Source: Mumia sp. zg.B17 | Lineage (GTDB): Bacteria > Actinomycetota > Actinomycetes > Propionibacteriales > Nocardioidaceae | Direction: 5' to 3' | Length of the DNA stretch: 64,000 nt | Assembly: GCF_019550915.1 (NCBI RefSeq) | Contig: NZ_JAHWCI010000006.1 | Location: 682,001-746,000 of the forward strand | Translations under genes and position numbers: made by a program | Notes under the pieces: model-generated | Database searches by the model: none | What the model saw: the letters and a program-made list of their open reading frames with translations, nothing else | Told to the model about the DNA's origin: nothing | Part shown: piece by piece, positions 7,723-15,615 of the stretch | Position numbering within the stretch: position 1 is the first letter of the stretch | How the letters are laid out: every line of letters starts with the position of its first letter

Positions 7723-7776
7723 GGCACCAGCGTTCCACACGGCGGTGACGGGGCCGCCGAGCGTGCACCGTGAGCC

Positions 7777-7813
7777 CCGGCGTCCGCCCGCCCCGAGAAC
7801 GAGCGGACGCCGG
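7777..7813 (-). terminator. Hairpin after the GGDEF-like gene
   Basis: Perfect 11-bp arms CCGGCGTCCGC (7777-7787) and GCGGACGCCGG (7803-7813) with a 15-nt loop lie 6 bp beyond the stop codon of the minus-strand gene. It is a probable intrinsic terminator without a T-run. Confidence 0.65.
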
Positions 7814-7818
7814 AGCAG

Positions 7819-8583
7819 TCAGCCGAGCCCGTCCGCGGACCCCCCGCGGCCGAGCTCGCCCAGCAGGCGGGAGGCCGCCTCGCTGGTCCCCGGGACACCC
7901 TCGATCCACACCCGCGTGGGCGGGACGTCGGGTGAGGAGTCGACAAGGCCCCGCAGCGCGCTGTAGCCGCGGGTCGCGTCCCAGCGTCGCACCAGCGCGA
8001 CGGCTCGGCGCTCGCCGAGCCGTGAGATGGTCTCGTCGCCGTCGAAGCAGGAACGAAGGAGCTCGGCGACGACGATCATCGAGAGCGACCGCAGCAGGCC
8101 GCTCTCCGCACCGCCGCTCGGACGCACCTCGACGACCACGAACGCCCACAGGTCGGACGCGCTCGCACCGGCGCGCTCGGCGAGACGATAGGCATCGTCG
8201 AGCCGGGTCCGCAGGTGTGCGGGCGAGGTGAGCCCGGTGAGGGGGTCCTCGCAGGAGACGACGTAGCTGTCCTGCGCGGCGGTCTCGGTCCACGCGATGC
8301 TCATCGCGCGGACCAGCTCGTACGGAGGGAGCGAGCCCGAGACGCTGCGACTCACGTCCTCGACGTCGCGCAACAGCTCGCTCCAGCCGATCCCCTCCGT
8401 GGCTGCGGCCGCCCCGAGCTCGACCGCAACCCCTTCGGGGTCCTCACCACCGCGAAGCACGTCCCGCAGCGCGTCCAGATGACGCCGGGGGACGAGGAAC
8501 AGAGACTCCGCGGCCAGCCCCCGTATGGCCGGAGGGTGCCACTGGTCCTGCCGACCGGAGCTTGTCGCCGTAGGGCGTGCCAT
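7819..8583 (-). CDS. Degenerate GGDEF-domain protein
   Basis: About 254 residues, soluble. The C-terminal half looks like a GGDEF domain: it opens with the typical CEDPLTGLTSPAHLRTRLDD and has the expected strand spacing. However, the catalytic GGDEF loop is replaced by GERRA (RLGERRAVALV), so diguanylate cyclase activity is not expected. The N-terminal 110 residues are helical and unassigned. The start is uncertain: ATGs at 8628, 8598 and 8583 are in frame and none has a good Shine-Dalgarno sequence; the last is used. Divergent from the membrane-fused sigma factor gene, about 117 bp apart. It may be a non-catalytic signalling or nucleotide-binding protein. Confidence 0.6.
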   Translation of the reverse strand: MARPTATSSGRQDQWHPPAIRGLAAESLFLVPRRHLDALRDVLRGGEDPEGVAVELGAAAATEGIGWSELLRDVEDVSRSVSGSLPPYELVRAMSIAWTETAAQDSYVVSCEDPLTGLTSPAHLRTRLDDAYRLAERAGASASDLWAFVVVEVRPSGGAESGLLRSLSMIVVAELLRSCFDGDETISRLGERRAVALVRRWDATRGYSALRGLVDSSPDVPPTRVWIEGVPGTSEAASRLLGELGRGGSADGLG

Positions 8584-8699
8584 GTCGTCGCGCTTCATGC
8601 GAGTGAGACGGGCGCTTCGCCGGTCCATGACGCGGGTTCGACAACTTTTTTGCGCGACACGCCTGCGACACGTCGATCTCGCCTACCGTGGGAGGCGCC

Positions 8700-10853
8700 A
8701 TGACAGAGCCCACCGCCGATCCGAGCACGCCGAGCGACGCCGAGCTGATCTCGGCCGTCCGGGCCGGCGACAACGCCGCGTACGGCGTGCTGTTCGAGAG
8801 ACACCGTGACGCGGCGCGTCGGATGGCCGCTCAGCTGGTCCGCAGCCCCGACGGTGACGACCTCGTGTCCGAGGCCTTCATCAAGGTGCTGGACCAGCTG
8901 AGGGCGGGCGCCGGGCCCGACGTCGCCTTCAGGGCGTACCTCCTCACCGCGATCCGCCAGCTCCACATCGACCGCGTGCGCGCCGACCGACGGGTTCAGC
9001 CCTCCGACGACCTCGAGAAGTACGACGGCGGCGTCGAGTTCGGCGACACGGCCGTGGCCAGCTTCGAGAGCTCCGCCGCGGCGCAGGCGTTCGTCGCCCT
9101 CCCCGAGCGTTGGCAGCTGGTCCTGTGGCACCTCGACGTCGAGGGGGCCAAGCCGGCCGACATCGCCCCGATGCTGGGCATGTCGGCCAACGGCGTCTCG
9201 GCGCTGGCCTACCGGGCACGAGAGGGACTGCGGCAGTCCTATCTCCAGGTCCACCTCGCCGACACCGCCGAGGAGAGCTGCCGTGGGACGACCGAGCGCC
9301 TCGGTGCCTACGTCAGGCAGGGCCTGGGCAAGCGCGAGACGACCAAGGTCCGTGAGCACCTCGACGGCTGCGCGCGCTGCACCGGTGTCTACCTCGAGCT
9401 GGTCGAGGTCAACTCGGGGCTCCGTGGACTGCTGGCTCCGGCGCTATTGGGAGCGGTCGGACTTCGGTACGTCGCCGATCTCCAGGGTCAGGTGGCGGCC
9501 GCCGGCGCCGGTGCGGGGGGATCCGCCGCCGGGGGCGCCGGTCACACGAACCCGGGACGCTGGGCCGGGAACACAGCAGGGCGCGCCCGCGACTGGGTGA
9601 CGGCGGCACCCGCCCATGGGGTGGCCGCGGCCGGGATCACGCTGGGCGTGATCGGCGCCGCGGTCGTGGCCGCGATGGCGTTCATGACACTGGAGAGCCC
9701 GGGCGGTCCCACCTCCGACGAGGTGTCCGACGGGCCGTCGCTCTCGCTTCCCGGCCCTACGCGCCCCGGAGACTCCGACCCACGGGTCCGTCCCCAGACG
9801 GTCCCCCCGACGGCGGTCATACCCCCGACCCTTCCCGGGTTGGTGCCACCCGGATCCCCGTCGACCATCCCGGGGATCCCGGGTGTCGAGGACCCCGGAG
9901 CTCCTGACGCGCCAGAAGGACCGGGCGCACCCGACGACCCCGGGCCTGGCGGACCAGGCCCGGACGACCCACGCAACCCGGAGGAGCCGCAACCTCACGA
10001 CCCCGGGCCCAACGACCCCGGGCCGACAGAGCCGGCACCCACCGAGCCTGGGCCCACCGAGCCGACAGAACCGACCGAGCCGGCACCGACCCCTCCCGTG
10101 GCACCACGAGACCTCGCGCTCACCGACGAGCCGGGCGGGCTCACACTCGCGTGGTCAGCCGTCGCCGGCGCCGACGGGTACGAGGTCTACCGGAGTGTGG
10201 GCACGGGCCTGGCGGGTGCGGGCCGCTCCGCAGCGGCGGCGGTGAGCGGCGACCTCGTGTCGGGCCCCGACCCACTCGTCACCACCTCGTTCGTCGACAC
10301 CGGAGCACCGAACGGCGCCCGTGTGGTCTACGAGGTGGTCGCACTGAACGCCGCCGGGAGGTCGGAGACCGCGACCCTGGGCCCGATCCGGCTGCCCGCC
10401 GTCGCGCGCATCTCCGTGCGCCCGATCGGTCTCGGCACCCGCTGCATCGAGGCGACCGGTCGTCCCGGCTCCGCGTCGACGCGCCTCGGGAGCTGTGGCA
10501 CCGCGACGGTGTGGCGGGTCTGGGACGCCGGCAGCGGCACGGGGTGGTGGACGATCCGCGCGGTCAGCGGGCCTGCGACCGGAGCATGCCTGACCTCGGC
10601 GGCGAGGCCCGTCGTCTCGACCGTGACGACGGAGGCCTGCGCCGGCAGCACCCGTCAGCAGTGGGCGTTCGACCCCGGCTCCACGGCGTCGCAGCACGTG
10701 TCGGCGAGGGCACGTCCGGGTCAGGTCCTGGACGCCACCACGGCGAGCGTCGGCGGCTCGCTCTTCACGCTGCCGCGCACCACGAGTCCGCGGCTCGATC
10801 GCAACCAGCGGTTCAGCGCGCTGCTCGAGGACGTCGCCGCCACGTTCCGCTGA
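8700..10853 (+). CDS. ECF-like sigma factor fused to zinc finger, membrane helix, FN3 and lectin-like domains
   Basis: A 717-residue single-chain transmembrane sigma factor. Region 2 lies at residues 12-100 (GDDLVSEAFIKVLDQL, AYLLTAIRQLHIDRVR) and region 4 at 128-180 (LPERWQLVLWHLDVEGAKPA, MSANGVSALAYRAREGLRQS). A ZAS-type zinc finger HLDGCARC sits near residue 220, then one membrane helix at about 305-330. An extracellular Pro/Asp/Glu-rich linker (330-467) is followed by a fibronectin III-like domain (468-563) and a C-terminal cysteine- and Trp-containing region reminiscent of ricin-type lectins (QQWAF at about 655). The ATG at 8700 has GGGAGG 4 nt upstream and a TACCGT box at 8684. Built-in anti-sigma control with an outside sensor suggests cell-wall or carbohydrate sensing; that is inference. 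Similar fused ECF groups are known in actinobacteria. Confidence 0.85.
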   Translation: MTEPTADPSTPSDAELISAVRAGDNAAYGVLFERHRDAARRMAAQLVRSPDGDDLVSEAFIKVLDQLRAGAGPDVAFRAYLLTAIRQLHIDRVRADRRVQPSDDLEKYDGGVEFGDTAVASFESSAAAQAFVALPERWQLVLWHLDVEGAKPADIAPMLGMSANGVSALAYRAREGLRQSYLQVHLADTAEESCRGTTERLGAYVRQGLGKRETTKVREHLDGCARCTGVYLELVEVNSGLRGLLAPALLGAVGLRYVADLQGQVAAAGAGAGGSAAGGAGHTNPGRWAGNTAGRARDWVTAAPAHGVAAAGITLGVIGAAVVAAMAFMTLESPGGPTSDEVSDGPSLSLPGPTRPGDSDPRVRPQTVPPTAVIPPTLPGLVPPGSPSTIPGIPGVEDPGAPDAPEGPGAPDDPGPGGPGPDDPRNPEEPQPHDPGPNDPGPTEPAPTEPGPTEPTEPTEPAPTPPVAPRDLALTDEPGGLTLAWSAVAGADGYEVYRSVGTGLAGAGRSAAAAVSGDLVSGPDPLVTTSFVDTGAPNGARVVYEVVALNAAGRSETATLGPIRLPAVARISVRPIGLGTRCIEATGRPGSASTRLGSCGTATVWRVWDAGSGTGWWTIRAVSGPATGACLTSAARPVVSTVTTEACAGSTRQQWAFDPGSTASQHVSARARPGQVLDATTASVGGSLFTLPRTTSPRLDRNQRFSALLEDVAATFR

Positions 10854-10863
10854 GACCTGGCAT

Positions 10864-10893
10864 CCGTTCCGTGGCGCCCGTCACCGGGAACGG
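10864..10893 (+). terminator. Possible hairpin terminator after the fused sigma gene
   Basis: Arms CCGTTCC (10864-10870) and GGAACGG (10887-10893) separated by 16 nt lie just after the stop codon and just before the next promoter. The stem is short, so the call is tentative. Confidence 0.4.
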
Positions 10894-10895
10894 CG

Positions 10896-10908
10896 TACGG
10901 TCACCGGC
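10896..10908 (+). promoter_or_regulatory. Leaderless -10 box of the ferredoxin reductase gene
   Basis: TACGGT at 10896-10901 followed by 7 nt and the ATG at 10909. No Shine-Dalgarno sequence is present. Confidence 0.5.
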
Positions 10909-12138
10909 ATGAGCGATGAGACGTACGTGGTCGTGGGTGGCGGGCTGGCAGGCGGGAGCGCGGCGGCGACCTTGCGCGAGGAGGGCTTCGACGGCGCGGT
11001 CGTGCTGGTCACCGTCGAGGACAGGCCGCCGTACGAGCGGCCGGTGCTCTCCAAGGGCTACATGCTCGGGTCGGAGAAGGAGTCCTCGGCGTACCTGCAC
11101 GACTCCGGGTGGTGGAGCGACCACGACATCGACCTCCGGACGGAGACGATGGTGACCGGGGTACGCCTCGAGGACAGGGTGCTCGAGCTCGAGGGCGGCG
11201 GCAGCCTGGCGTACGACAAGCTCCTCCTCGCGACCGGCTCGTGGCCGCGACGGATCGAGGTGCCCGGCGCCGACCTCGACGGTGTGCTCTACCTGCGTGA
11301 CATGCCCGAGGCGGAGCGGATCCGGGCGACCATCGAGGCCGGCGGTCCGCTGGTGGTCGTCGGCGCAGGATGGATCGGGCTCGAGATCGCCGCGGCCGCG
11401 CGGGCGAACGGCGTCGCCGTGACGGTCGTCGAGACGGCGGCGCTCCCCCTGCGGCGGGTGCTCGGCGACCGCGTGGCCGAGATCTTCGCCTCCCTCCACC
11501 GGCACCACGGCGTCGACCTGCGGCTCGGCAGCGGCGTGACGGAGATCCGGGGAGACGGCGGCTCGGTCACGTCGGTCGTGACGAGCGAGGGCGAGGAGGT
11601 GCCCGCGGCCGCGGTGGTCGTGGCGATCGGCGCGGCACCGCAGAGCGACTGGGGACAGGCAGCGGGGCTCTCCGGCGACCCCGGTATCGACACTGACCCG
11701 TCGCTGCGCACCTCCGACGTCGCGGTGTGGGCAGCGGGCGACATCGCGGCGGTGGACAACCCTCGTCTCGGGCGGCGCGTACGGGTCGAGCACTGGGCGA
11801 TGGCGCACGACTCCGGTCCGGTGGCGGCGCGGTCGATGCTCGGCCAGGACGTCACCTTCGACAAGCTGCCGTTCTTCTTCACCGACCAGTACGACCTGGG
11901 CATGGAGTACGTCGGTCACGTGGAGGACGTCGACGAGACCGAGGTCGTCGTGCGGGGTGACGCCGACCCGGCGGGCCCGTTGGCCTTCCAGGCGTTCTGG
12001 CTGCGCGACGGGGTCGTGCAGGCGGCGATGCACGTCAACATGTGGGACGACGGTGTCGACCCGCTCGAGGCGCTCGTGGGACGCCGCGTGGACGCGGGAC
12101 GCCTCGGCGACCGGGGCGTCCCGCTGGCCGACCTCTGA
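10909..12138 (+). CDS. FAD-dependent ferredoxin/rubredoxin reductase
   Basis: A 409-residue NAD(P)H:ferredoxin reductase of the class that feeds electrons to cytochromes P450 and ring-hydroxylating oxygenases. The FAD-binding Rossmann motif VVVGGGLAGG is at the N-terminus. PPYERPVLSKGYM is the typical flavin-site stretch, VVVGAGWIGLEIAAAAR is the NADH-binding motif, and VWAAGDIA is the second FAD motif. A C-terminal reductase domain ends the protein. No ferredoxin gene is adjacent. A P450 lies 40 kb away in the window, and a partnership with it cannot be shown from the sequence. Confidence 0.88.
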   Translation: MSDETYVVVGGGLAGGSAAATLREEGFDGAVVLVTVEDRPPYERPVLSKGYMLGSEKESSAYLHDSGWWSDHDIDLRTETMVTGVRLEDRVLELEGGGSLAYDKLLLATGSWPRRIEVPGADLDGVLYLRDMPEAERIRATIEAGGPLVVVGAGWIGLEIAAAARANGVAVTVVETAALPLRRVLGDRVAEIFASLHRHHGVDLRLGSGVTEIRGDGGSVTSVVTSEGEEVPAAAVVVAIGAAPQSDWGQAAGLSGDPGIDTDPSLRTSDVAVWAAGDIAAVDNPRLGRRVRVEHWAMAHDSGPVAARSMLGQDVTFDKLPFFFTDQYDLGMEYVGHVEDVDETEVVVRGDADPAGPLAFQAFWLRDGVVQAAMHVNMWDDGVDPLEALVGRRVDAGRLGDRGVPLADL

Positions 12139-12192
12139 GGTGACGGGCGCCGGTGATGTGTGGCGGTGGGCCGAAGGGGGTAGTAAAGAACC

Positions 12193-12720
12193 ATGACTCT
12201 GCTGCGTACCGTCGCCCGTCCGTTGCTCGCCTCGATGTTCGTCTACGGCGGAGCGAGCGCCCTCCGTAACGCCCCGATGATGGCCGAGCACGTGAAGCCG
12301 ACGACCGACAAGATCGCCGGGTTCGTGCAGTCGGTGGTCCCGGGAGCATCGATCCCGACCGATCCGGAGTCGATGGTGCGCATCAACGGCGCCCTGCACC
12401 TCGGCTTCGGCACGGCGCTGGCGCTGGGGCGTTTCCCGCGCCTGTCCGCGGCGGTCCTGGCCGCGACGTTGGTCCCGACCACCCTGGCGGGCCACTCGTT
12501 CTGGGACGAGGACGACGCCTCGACGGCGGCCAACCAGAAGATCCACTTCACGAAGAACCTCTCCATGATGGGTGGCCTGCTGATGGCGACCCTCGACCCC
12601 GAGCCGCACAAGAAGATCCTGCCCCGGCGCGCGAAGGACCAGGTCGTCAAGGCCGGCGGCCACGTCCAGGACTCGGTCCAGAGCACGGCCAAGCAGGTCA
12701 AGAAGTCGCTGCCGCTCTGA
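12193..12720 (+). CDS. DoxX family membrane protein
   Basis: A 175-residue DoxX-family protein. It has the typical N-terminus LLRTVARPLLASMFVYGGAS, a second conserved segment GALHLGFGTALALGRFPRL, and a hydrophobic AAVLAATLVPTTLAGHSFW. It has three to four short membrane helices and a basic cytoplasmic tail (residues 135-175: KKILPRRAKDQ, KQVKKSLPL). DoxX relatives work with redox partners and thiosulfate or superoxide metabolism in some species, but this branch is uncharacterised. It lies 54 bp after the reductase and may share its transcript. Confidence 0.8.
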   Translation: MTLLRTVARPLLASMFVYGGASALRNAPMMAEHVKPTTDKIAGFVQSVVPGASIPTDPESMVRINGALHLGFGTALALGRFPRLSAAVLAATLVPTTLAGHSFWDEDDASTAANQKIHFTKNLSMMGGLLMATLDPEPHKKILPRRAKDQVVKAGGHVQDSVQSTAKQVKKSLPL

Positions 12721-12726
12721 GCGTCG

Positions 12727-12749
12727 CCACGACGTCGTCGCAGTCGTGG
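12727..12749 (+). terminator. Weak hairpin after doxX-like gene
   Basis: Arms CCACGAC (12727-12733) and GTCGTGG (12743-12749) with a 9-nt loop lie directly downstream of the stop codon and before the aroA promoter. The call is tentative. Confidence 0.35.
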
Positions 12750-12754
12750 TCGGA

Positions 12755-12768
12755 TAGGCTCGGCTGCG
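12755..12768 (+). promoter_or_regulatory. Leaderless -10 box of aroA
   Basis: TAGGCT (12755-12760) lies 8 nt before the aroA ATG at 12769, with no Shine-Dalgarno sequence. Confidence 0.45.
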
Positions 12769-14043
12769 ATGACGTCACCGCTGTGGGCCGCCCCGTTCCG
12801 TCTCGATCCCGTCGACGCGACAGTGTCGCTCCCGGGGTCGAAGTCGCAGACCAACCGCGCGCTCGTCCTGTCGGCGCTCGCGGACGGCCCGTCGCGGCTC
12901 GCCCGCCCCCTCGTCTCCCGCGACACGTCGCTGATGGCCGAGGCGCTGCGGATCCTGGGCGTGGGCGTCGTCGAGGACGGTGACGCCTGGGTCGTGACGC
13001 CGGCCGCGTGGGGCACGCCGCTCGGTGTGGTGCACATCGACGTCGGTCTCGCGGGGACCGTCATGCGCTTCGTGCCCCCGGTGGCCGCGCTGGCCGACGG
13101 TGAGGTGACGTTCGACGGCGACGTCCGGGCGCGTGAACGCCCCATGGCGACCACCGTCAGCAGCCTCCGCGCGCTGGGTGTCACGGTCGTCGACCGCGGC
13201 GACGGGCGGCTCCCGTTGGCGGTGCGCGGTGACGGGCACGTGCGCGGTGGCCAGGTGACCATCGACGCGTCGGCGTCGAGCCAGTTCCTCTCCGCGCTGC
13301 TGCTCGCGGGCGCCCGCTACGCCGAGGGCGTGGACGTACGCCACGAAGGCCCGCCGGTCCCCTCCGCGACCCACGTGGAGATGACGCTCACCGAGCTCAG
13401 GCGCCGTGGCGTGACGGTGGAGGCGAGCACCGACCGCTGGACCGTGGAGCCCGGCCCCATCGCCGCGTACGACACCGCGATCGAGCCCGACCTCTCCAAC
13501 GCCGGTGCGTTCGTCGCCGGTGCCCTGGTCACCGGGGGGCGGGTCCGGGTCACCGGATGGCCCCGCGCGACCGACCAGGCTGGAGACCGGTGGCGCTCGA
13601 TCGCCGAGGCGTTCGGGGCCGAGGTCTCGTTCGACGGCGACGACCTCGTCGTGACCGCTCCCCGCACCCTCGACGGTGTGACGCTCGACCTCCGCGACGA
13701 GGGCGAGCTCGCCCCGGTGGTCGCCGCCGTCGCCGCACTCGCCTCGGGGCCGTCGACCTTGACCGGGATCGGTCACCTCCGCGGCCACGAGACCGACCGT
13801 CTCGCCGCGCTCGCCGCCGAGATCAGCCGACTCGGTGGCGAGGTCGAGGAAGGCACCGACCAGCTGACGATCCGTCCGCGCCCCCTGCACGGCGCCACGC
13901 TCCGGACGTACGCCGACCACCGGATGGCACACGCGGCGGCCGTGCTCGGGCTCGCGGTCAAGGACGTCCGTGTCGAGGACGTCGCGACGACCGCCAAGAC
14001 CTACCCGGGCTTCGCGCAGGACTGGGAGCGGTTCGCGTCGTGA
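12769..14043 (+). CDS. aroA: 3-phosphoshikimate 1-carboxyvinyltransferase (EPSP synthase)
   Basis: A 424-residue enzyme that joins shikimate-3-phosphate and PEP in the sixth step of the shikimate pathway. Visible motifs are LPGSKSQTNRALVLSALADG (substrate-binding Lys/Ser), LAGTVMRFVPP (the family's LGNAGT-like PEP site), ASASSQFLSALLLAG, ERPM around the PEP-binding arginine, and the C-terminal ADHRMAHAAAVLGLA. Full length. The stop overlaps the rsgA start as GTGA, so the two are co-translated. This is the same partnership as in other Actinomycetota. Confidence 0.97.
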   Translation: MTSPLWAAPFRLDPVDATVSLPGSKSQTNRALVLSALADGPSRLARPLVSRDTSLMAEALRILGVGVVEDGDAWVVTPAAWGTPLGVVHIDVGLAGTVMRFVPPVAALADGEVTFDGDVRARERPMATTVSSLRALGVTVVDRGDGRLPLAVRGDGHVRGGQVTIDASASSQFLSALLLAGARYAEGVDVRHEGPPVPSATHVEMTLTELRRRGVTVEASTDRWTVEPGPIAAYDTAIEPDLSNAGAFVAGALVTGGRVRVTGWPRATDQAGDRWRSIAEAFGAEVSFDGDDLVVTAPRTLDGVTLDLRDEGELAPVVAAVAALASGPSTLTGIGHLRGHETDRLAALAAEISRLGGEVEEGTDQLTIRPRPLHGATLRTYADHRMAHAAAVLGLAVKDVRVEDVATTAKTYPGFAQDWERFAS

Positions 14044-15032
14044 CGCAGCGCTACGACGAGGACCGTCCGCACGAGCAGTTCGACCGCCCGCGCCGGCACA
14101 CGCGTCCACGGACGAAGGAGCGCCCGAGCTACGACGACGCCGAGACCGGCTGGGTCGTCGGCATCGACCGCGGGCGCTACGGCCTGCTCGTCGGCGACGA
14201 CGACCGCGTCGTGACGGCGATGAAGTCCCGGTCGCTCGGTCGCAAGGCGGTCGTGGTGGGCGACCGGGTCCGCATCGTCGGGGACACCTCGGGAACCCAC
14301 GACACCCTCGCCCGCATCGTCGAGGTCGAGGACAGGACGACGGTGCTCCGCCGTACGGCCGACGACAACGACCCGATCGAGCGCGTCATCGTCGCGAACG
14401 CCGACCAGATGGTCATCGTCACCGCGCTCGCCGATCCTCCACCTCGACCTCGCCTCATCGAACGCTGCCTCGTCGCGGCGTTCGACGCGGGGATGCGCCC
14501 TCTGGTGTGCCTCACGAAGTCCGACCTCGGCGATCCGGACCCCCTGGTCGCGATGCTCGTCCCGCTCGAGGTCGACGTCGTCGTCACGCACCGAGGCGGT
14601 GACCTGGAGATGCTGCGCGAGCGGCTGCGCGGCCGGACCAGCGTGCTCGTCGGCCACTCCGGCGTCGGCAAGTCGACGCTCGTCAACGCGCTCGTCCCTG
14701 ACGCCGAGCTGGCGACAGGCGACGTGAACGCCGTCAGCCGTCGCGGTCGGCACACCTCGACCTCGACCCACGTGCTTCCGCTGCCGTTCGGTGGCTGGAT
14801 CGTCGACACCCCGGGGATCCGGAGCTTCGGGCTGGCCCACGTCTCGATCGACCGGCTGCTCGCTGCGTTCCCCGACCTGTCCGACGTCACCGAGGAGTGT
14901 CCACGTGGCTGCCAGCACACCGTGGACGACCCTGAGTGCGCCCTCGACGTCGCGGTCTCCGAGGGCCGCCTCGACGCGGCGCGGGTCGACTCCTTCCGCC
15001 GACTCGTGGTCAGCCGTGAGGACGCCGACTGA
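14040..15032 (+). CDS. rsgA: Ribosome small subunit-dependent GTPase A
   Basis: A 330-residue circularly permuted GTPase that helps late 30S maturation. An OB-fold lies at about 35-110. The GTPase motifs occur in the permuted order G4 (CLTKSD), G1 (GHSGVGKSTL), G3 (VDTPGI). A C-terminal zinc-binding element with CPRGCQHTVDDPEC follows. The GTG at 14040 overlaps the aroA stop (GTGA). The first 35 residues are highly charged and low-complexity, as is common in actinobacterial RsgA. Confidence 0.95.
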   Translation: MTQRYDEDRPHEQFDRPRRHTRPRTKERPSYDDAETGWVVGIDRGRYGLLVGDDDRVVTAMKSRSLGRKAVVVGDRVRIVGDTSGTHDTLARIVEVEDRTTVLRRTADDNDPIERVIVANADQMVIVTALADPPPRPRLIERCLVAAFDAGMRPLVCLTKSDLGDPDPLVAMLVPLEVDVVVTHRGGDLEMLRERLRGRTSVLVGHSGVGKSTLVNALVPDAELATGDVNAVSRRGRHTSTSTHVLPLPFGGWIVDTPGIRSFGLAHVSIDRLLAAFPDLSDVTEECPRGCQHTVDDPECALDVAVSEGRLDAARVDSFRRLVVSREDAD

Positions 15033-15062
15033 CGTGGTCCGCGTGTGCGGCGGCGGCACCGA

Positions 15063-15560
15063 TCAGGGAGTCAGGCACTCCTCGAGCGACGCCGTCTCGC
15101 CAGCCGCGACGCCGGTGGCGCACCACACCGCACGCGAGCCCCGGTCACCGGTCTCGTAGGTGATCCACGCGGCCGTGACCCCGGAGACGGCCAGCAGGAC
15201 GGCGACCAGGGTCGAGGCCAGACCGGCCGTCCTGGTCGCGACGATAGCCGCGAGCACGGCCAGGACGGCGAGCACGATCGCGGCGTAGAGCAGACGGTTG
15301 CCCCACGTCTGGTGGACGTCGATGGCGTCCGCGATCTCGCCGCCCAGCTCGAGTCGATCCTTGAGCTGCTCCCCCGACCGGACTGTCGCGTACGTCCCAG
15401 CGGCGGAGATCACGGCCAGCACGGCGACGGGCCAGCGCAACGCCCACCGCCACCGCGGCACCAGGAACGCGAGCGTCAGGAGCGCGGTGACCGGGATCAG
15501 CACGATCGGCGCGTGAAGGAAGAGCGGGTGGAGCGGAACTCCGTCGATGAAACCGAACAT
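15063..15560 (-). CDS. DUF2231 membrane protein
   Basis: A 165-residue integral membrane protein with four predicted helices. It opens with the DUF2231 hallmark GVPLHPLFLHAPIVLIPVTA, and an internal HQTWGNRLLYAA carries the second conserved histidine. The paired histidines recall heme-coordinating membrane families, but the function is unknown. It is convergent with rsgA, separated by 30 bp. Confidence 0.8.
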   Translation of the reverse strand: MFGFIDGVPLHPLFLHAPIVLIPVTALLTLAFLVPRWRWALRWPVAVLAVISAAGTYATVRSGEQLKDRLELGGEIADAIDVHQTWGNRLLYAAIVLAVLAVLAAIVATRTAGLASTLVAVLLAVSGVTAAWITYETGDRGSRAVWCATGVAAGETASLEECLTP

Positions 15561-15603
15561 GGCTGCCTCCCAGGACGGTGTCCATCGTAGGGGTCCGTAC
15601 CTC

Positions 15604-15615
15604 TACTGTGGGCCC
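15604..15615 (+). promoter_or_regulatory. Leaderless -10 box of hisN
   Basis: TACTGT (15604-15609) followed by 6 nt and the ATG at 15616, with no Shine-Dalgarno sequence. This supports the start chosen over the ATG at 15547. Confidence 0.5.

Noticed and set aside
8588-8628. Longer start (ATG 8628) for the GGDEF-like protein
   Set aside because: No Shine-Dalgarno sequence or -10 box supports it, and the extra residues are Arg-rich and unlike a domain; kept as uncertain in the entry.
10896-12138. Assigning the ferredoxin reductase as the partner of the P450 at 51577
   Set aside because: The two genes are 40 kb apart with no shared regulation visible; only a possibility.
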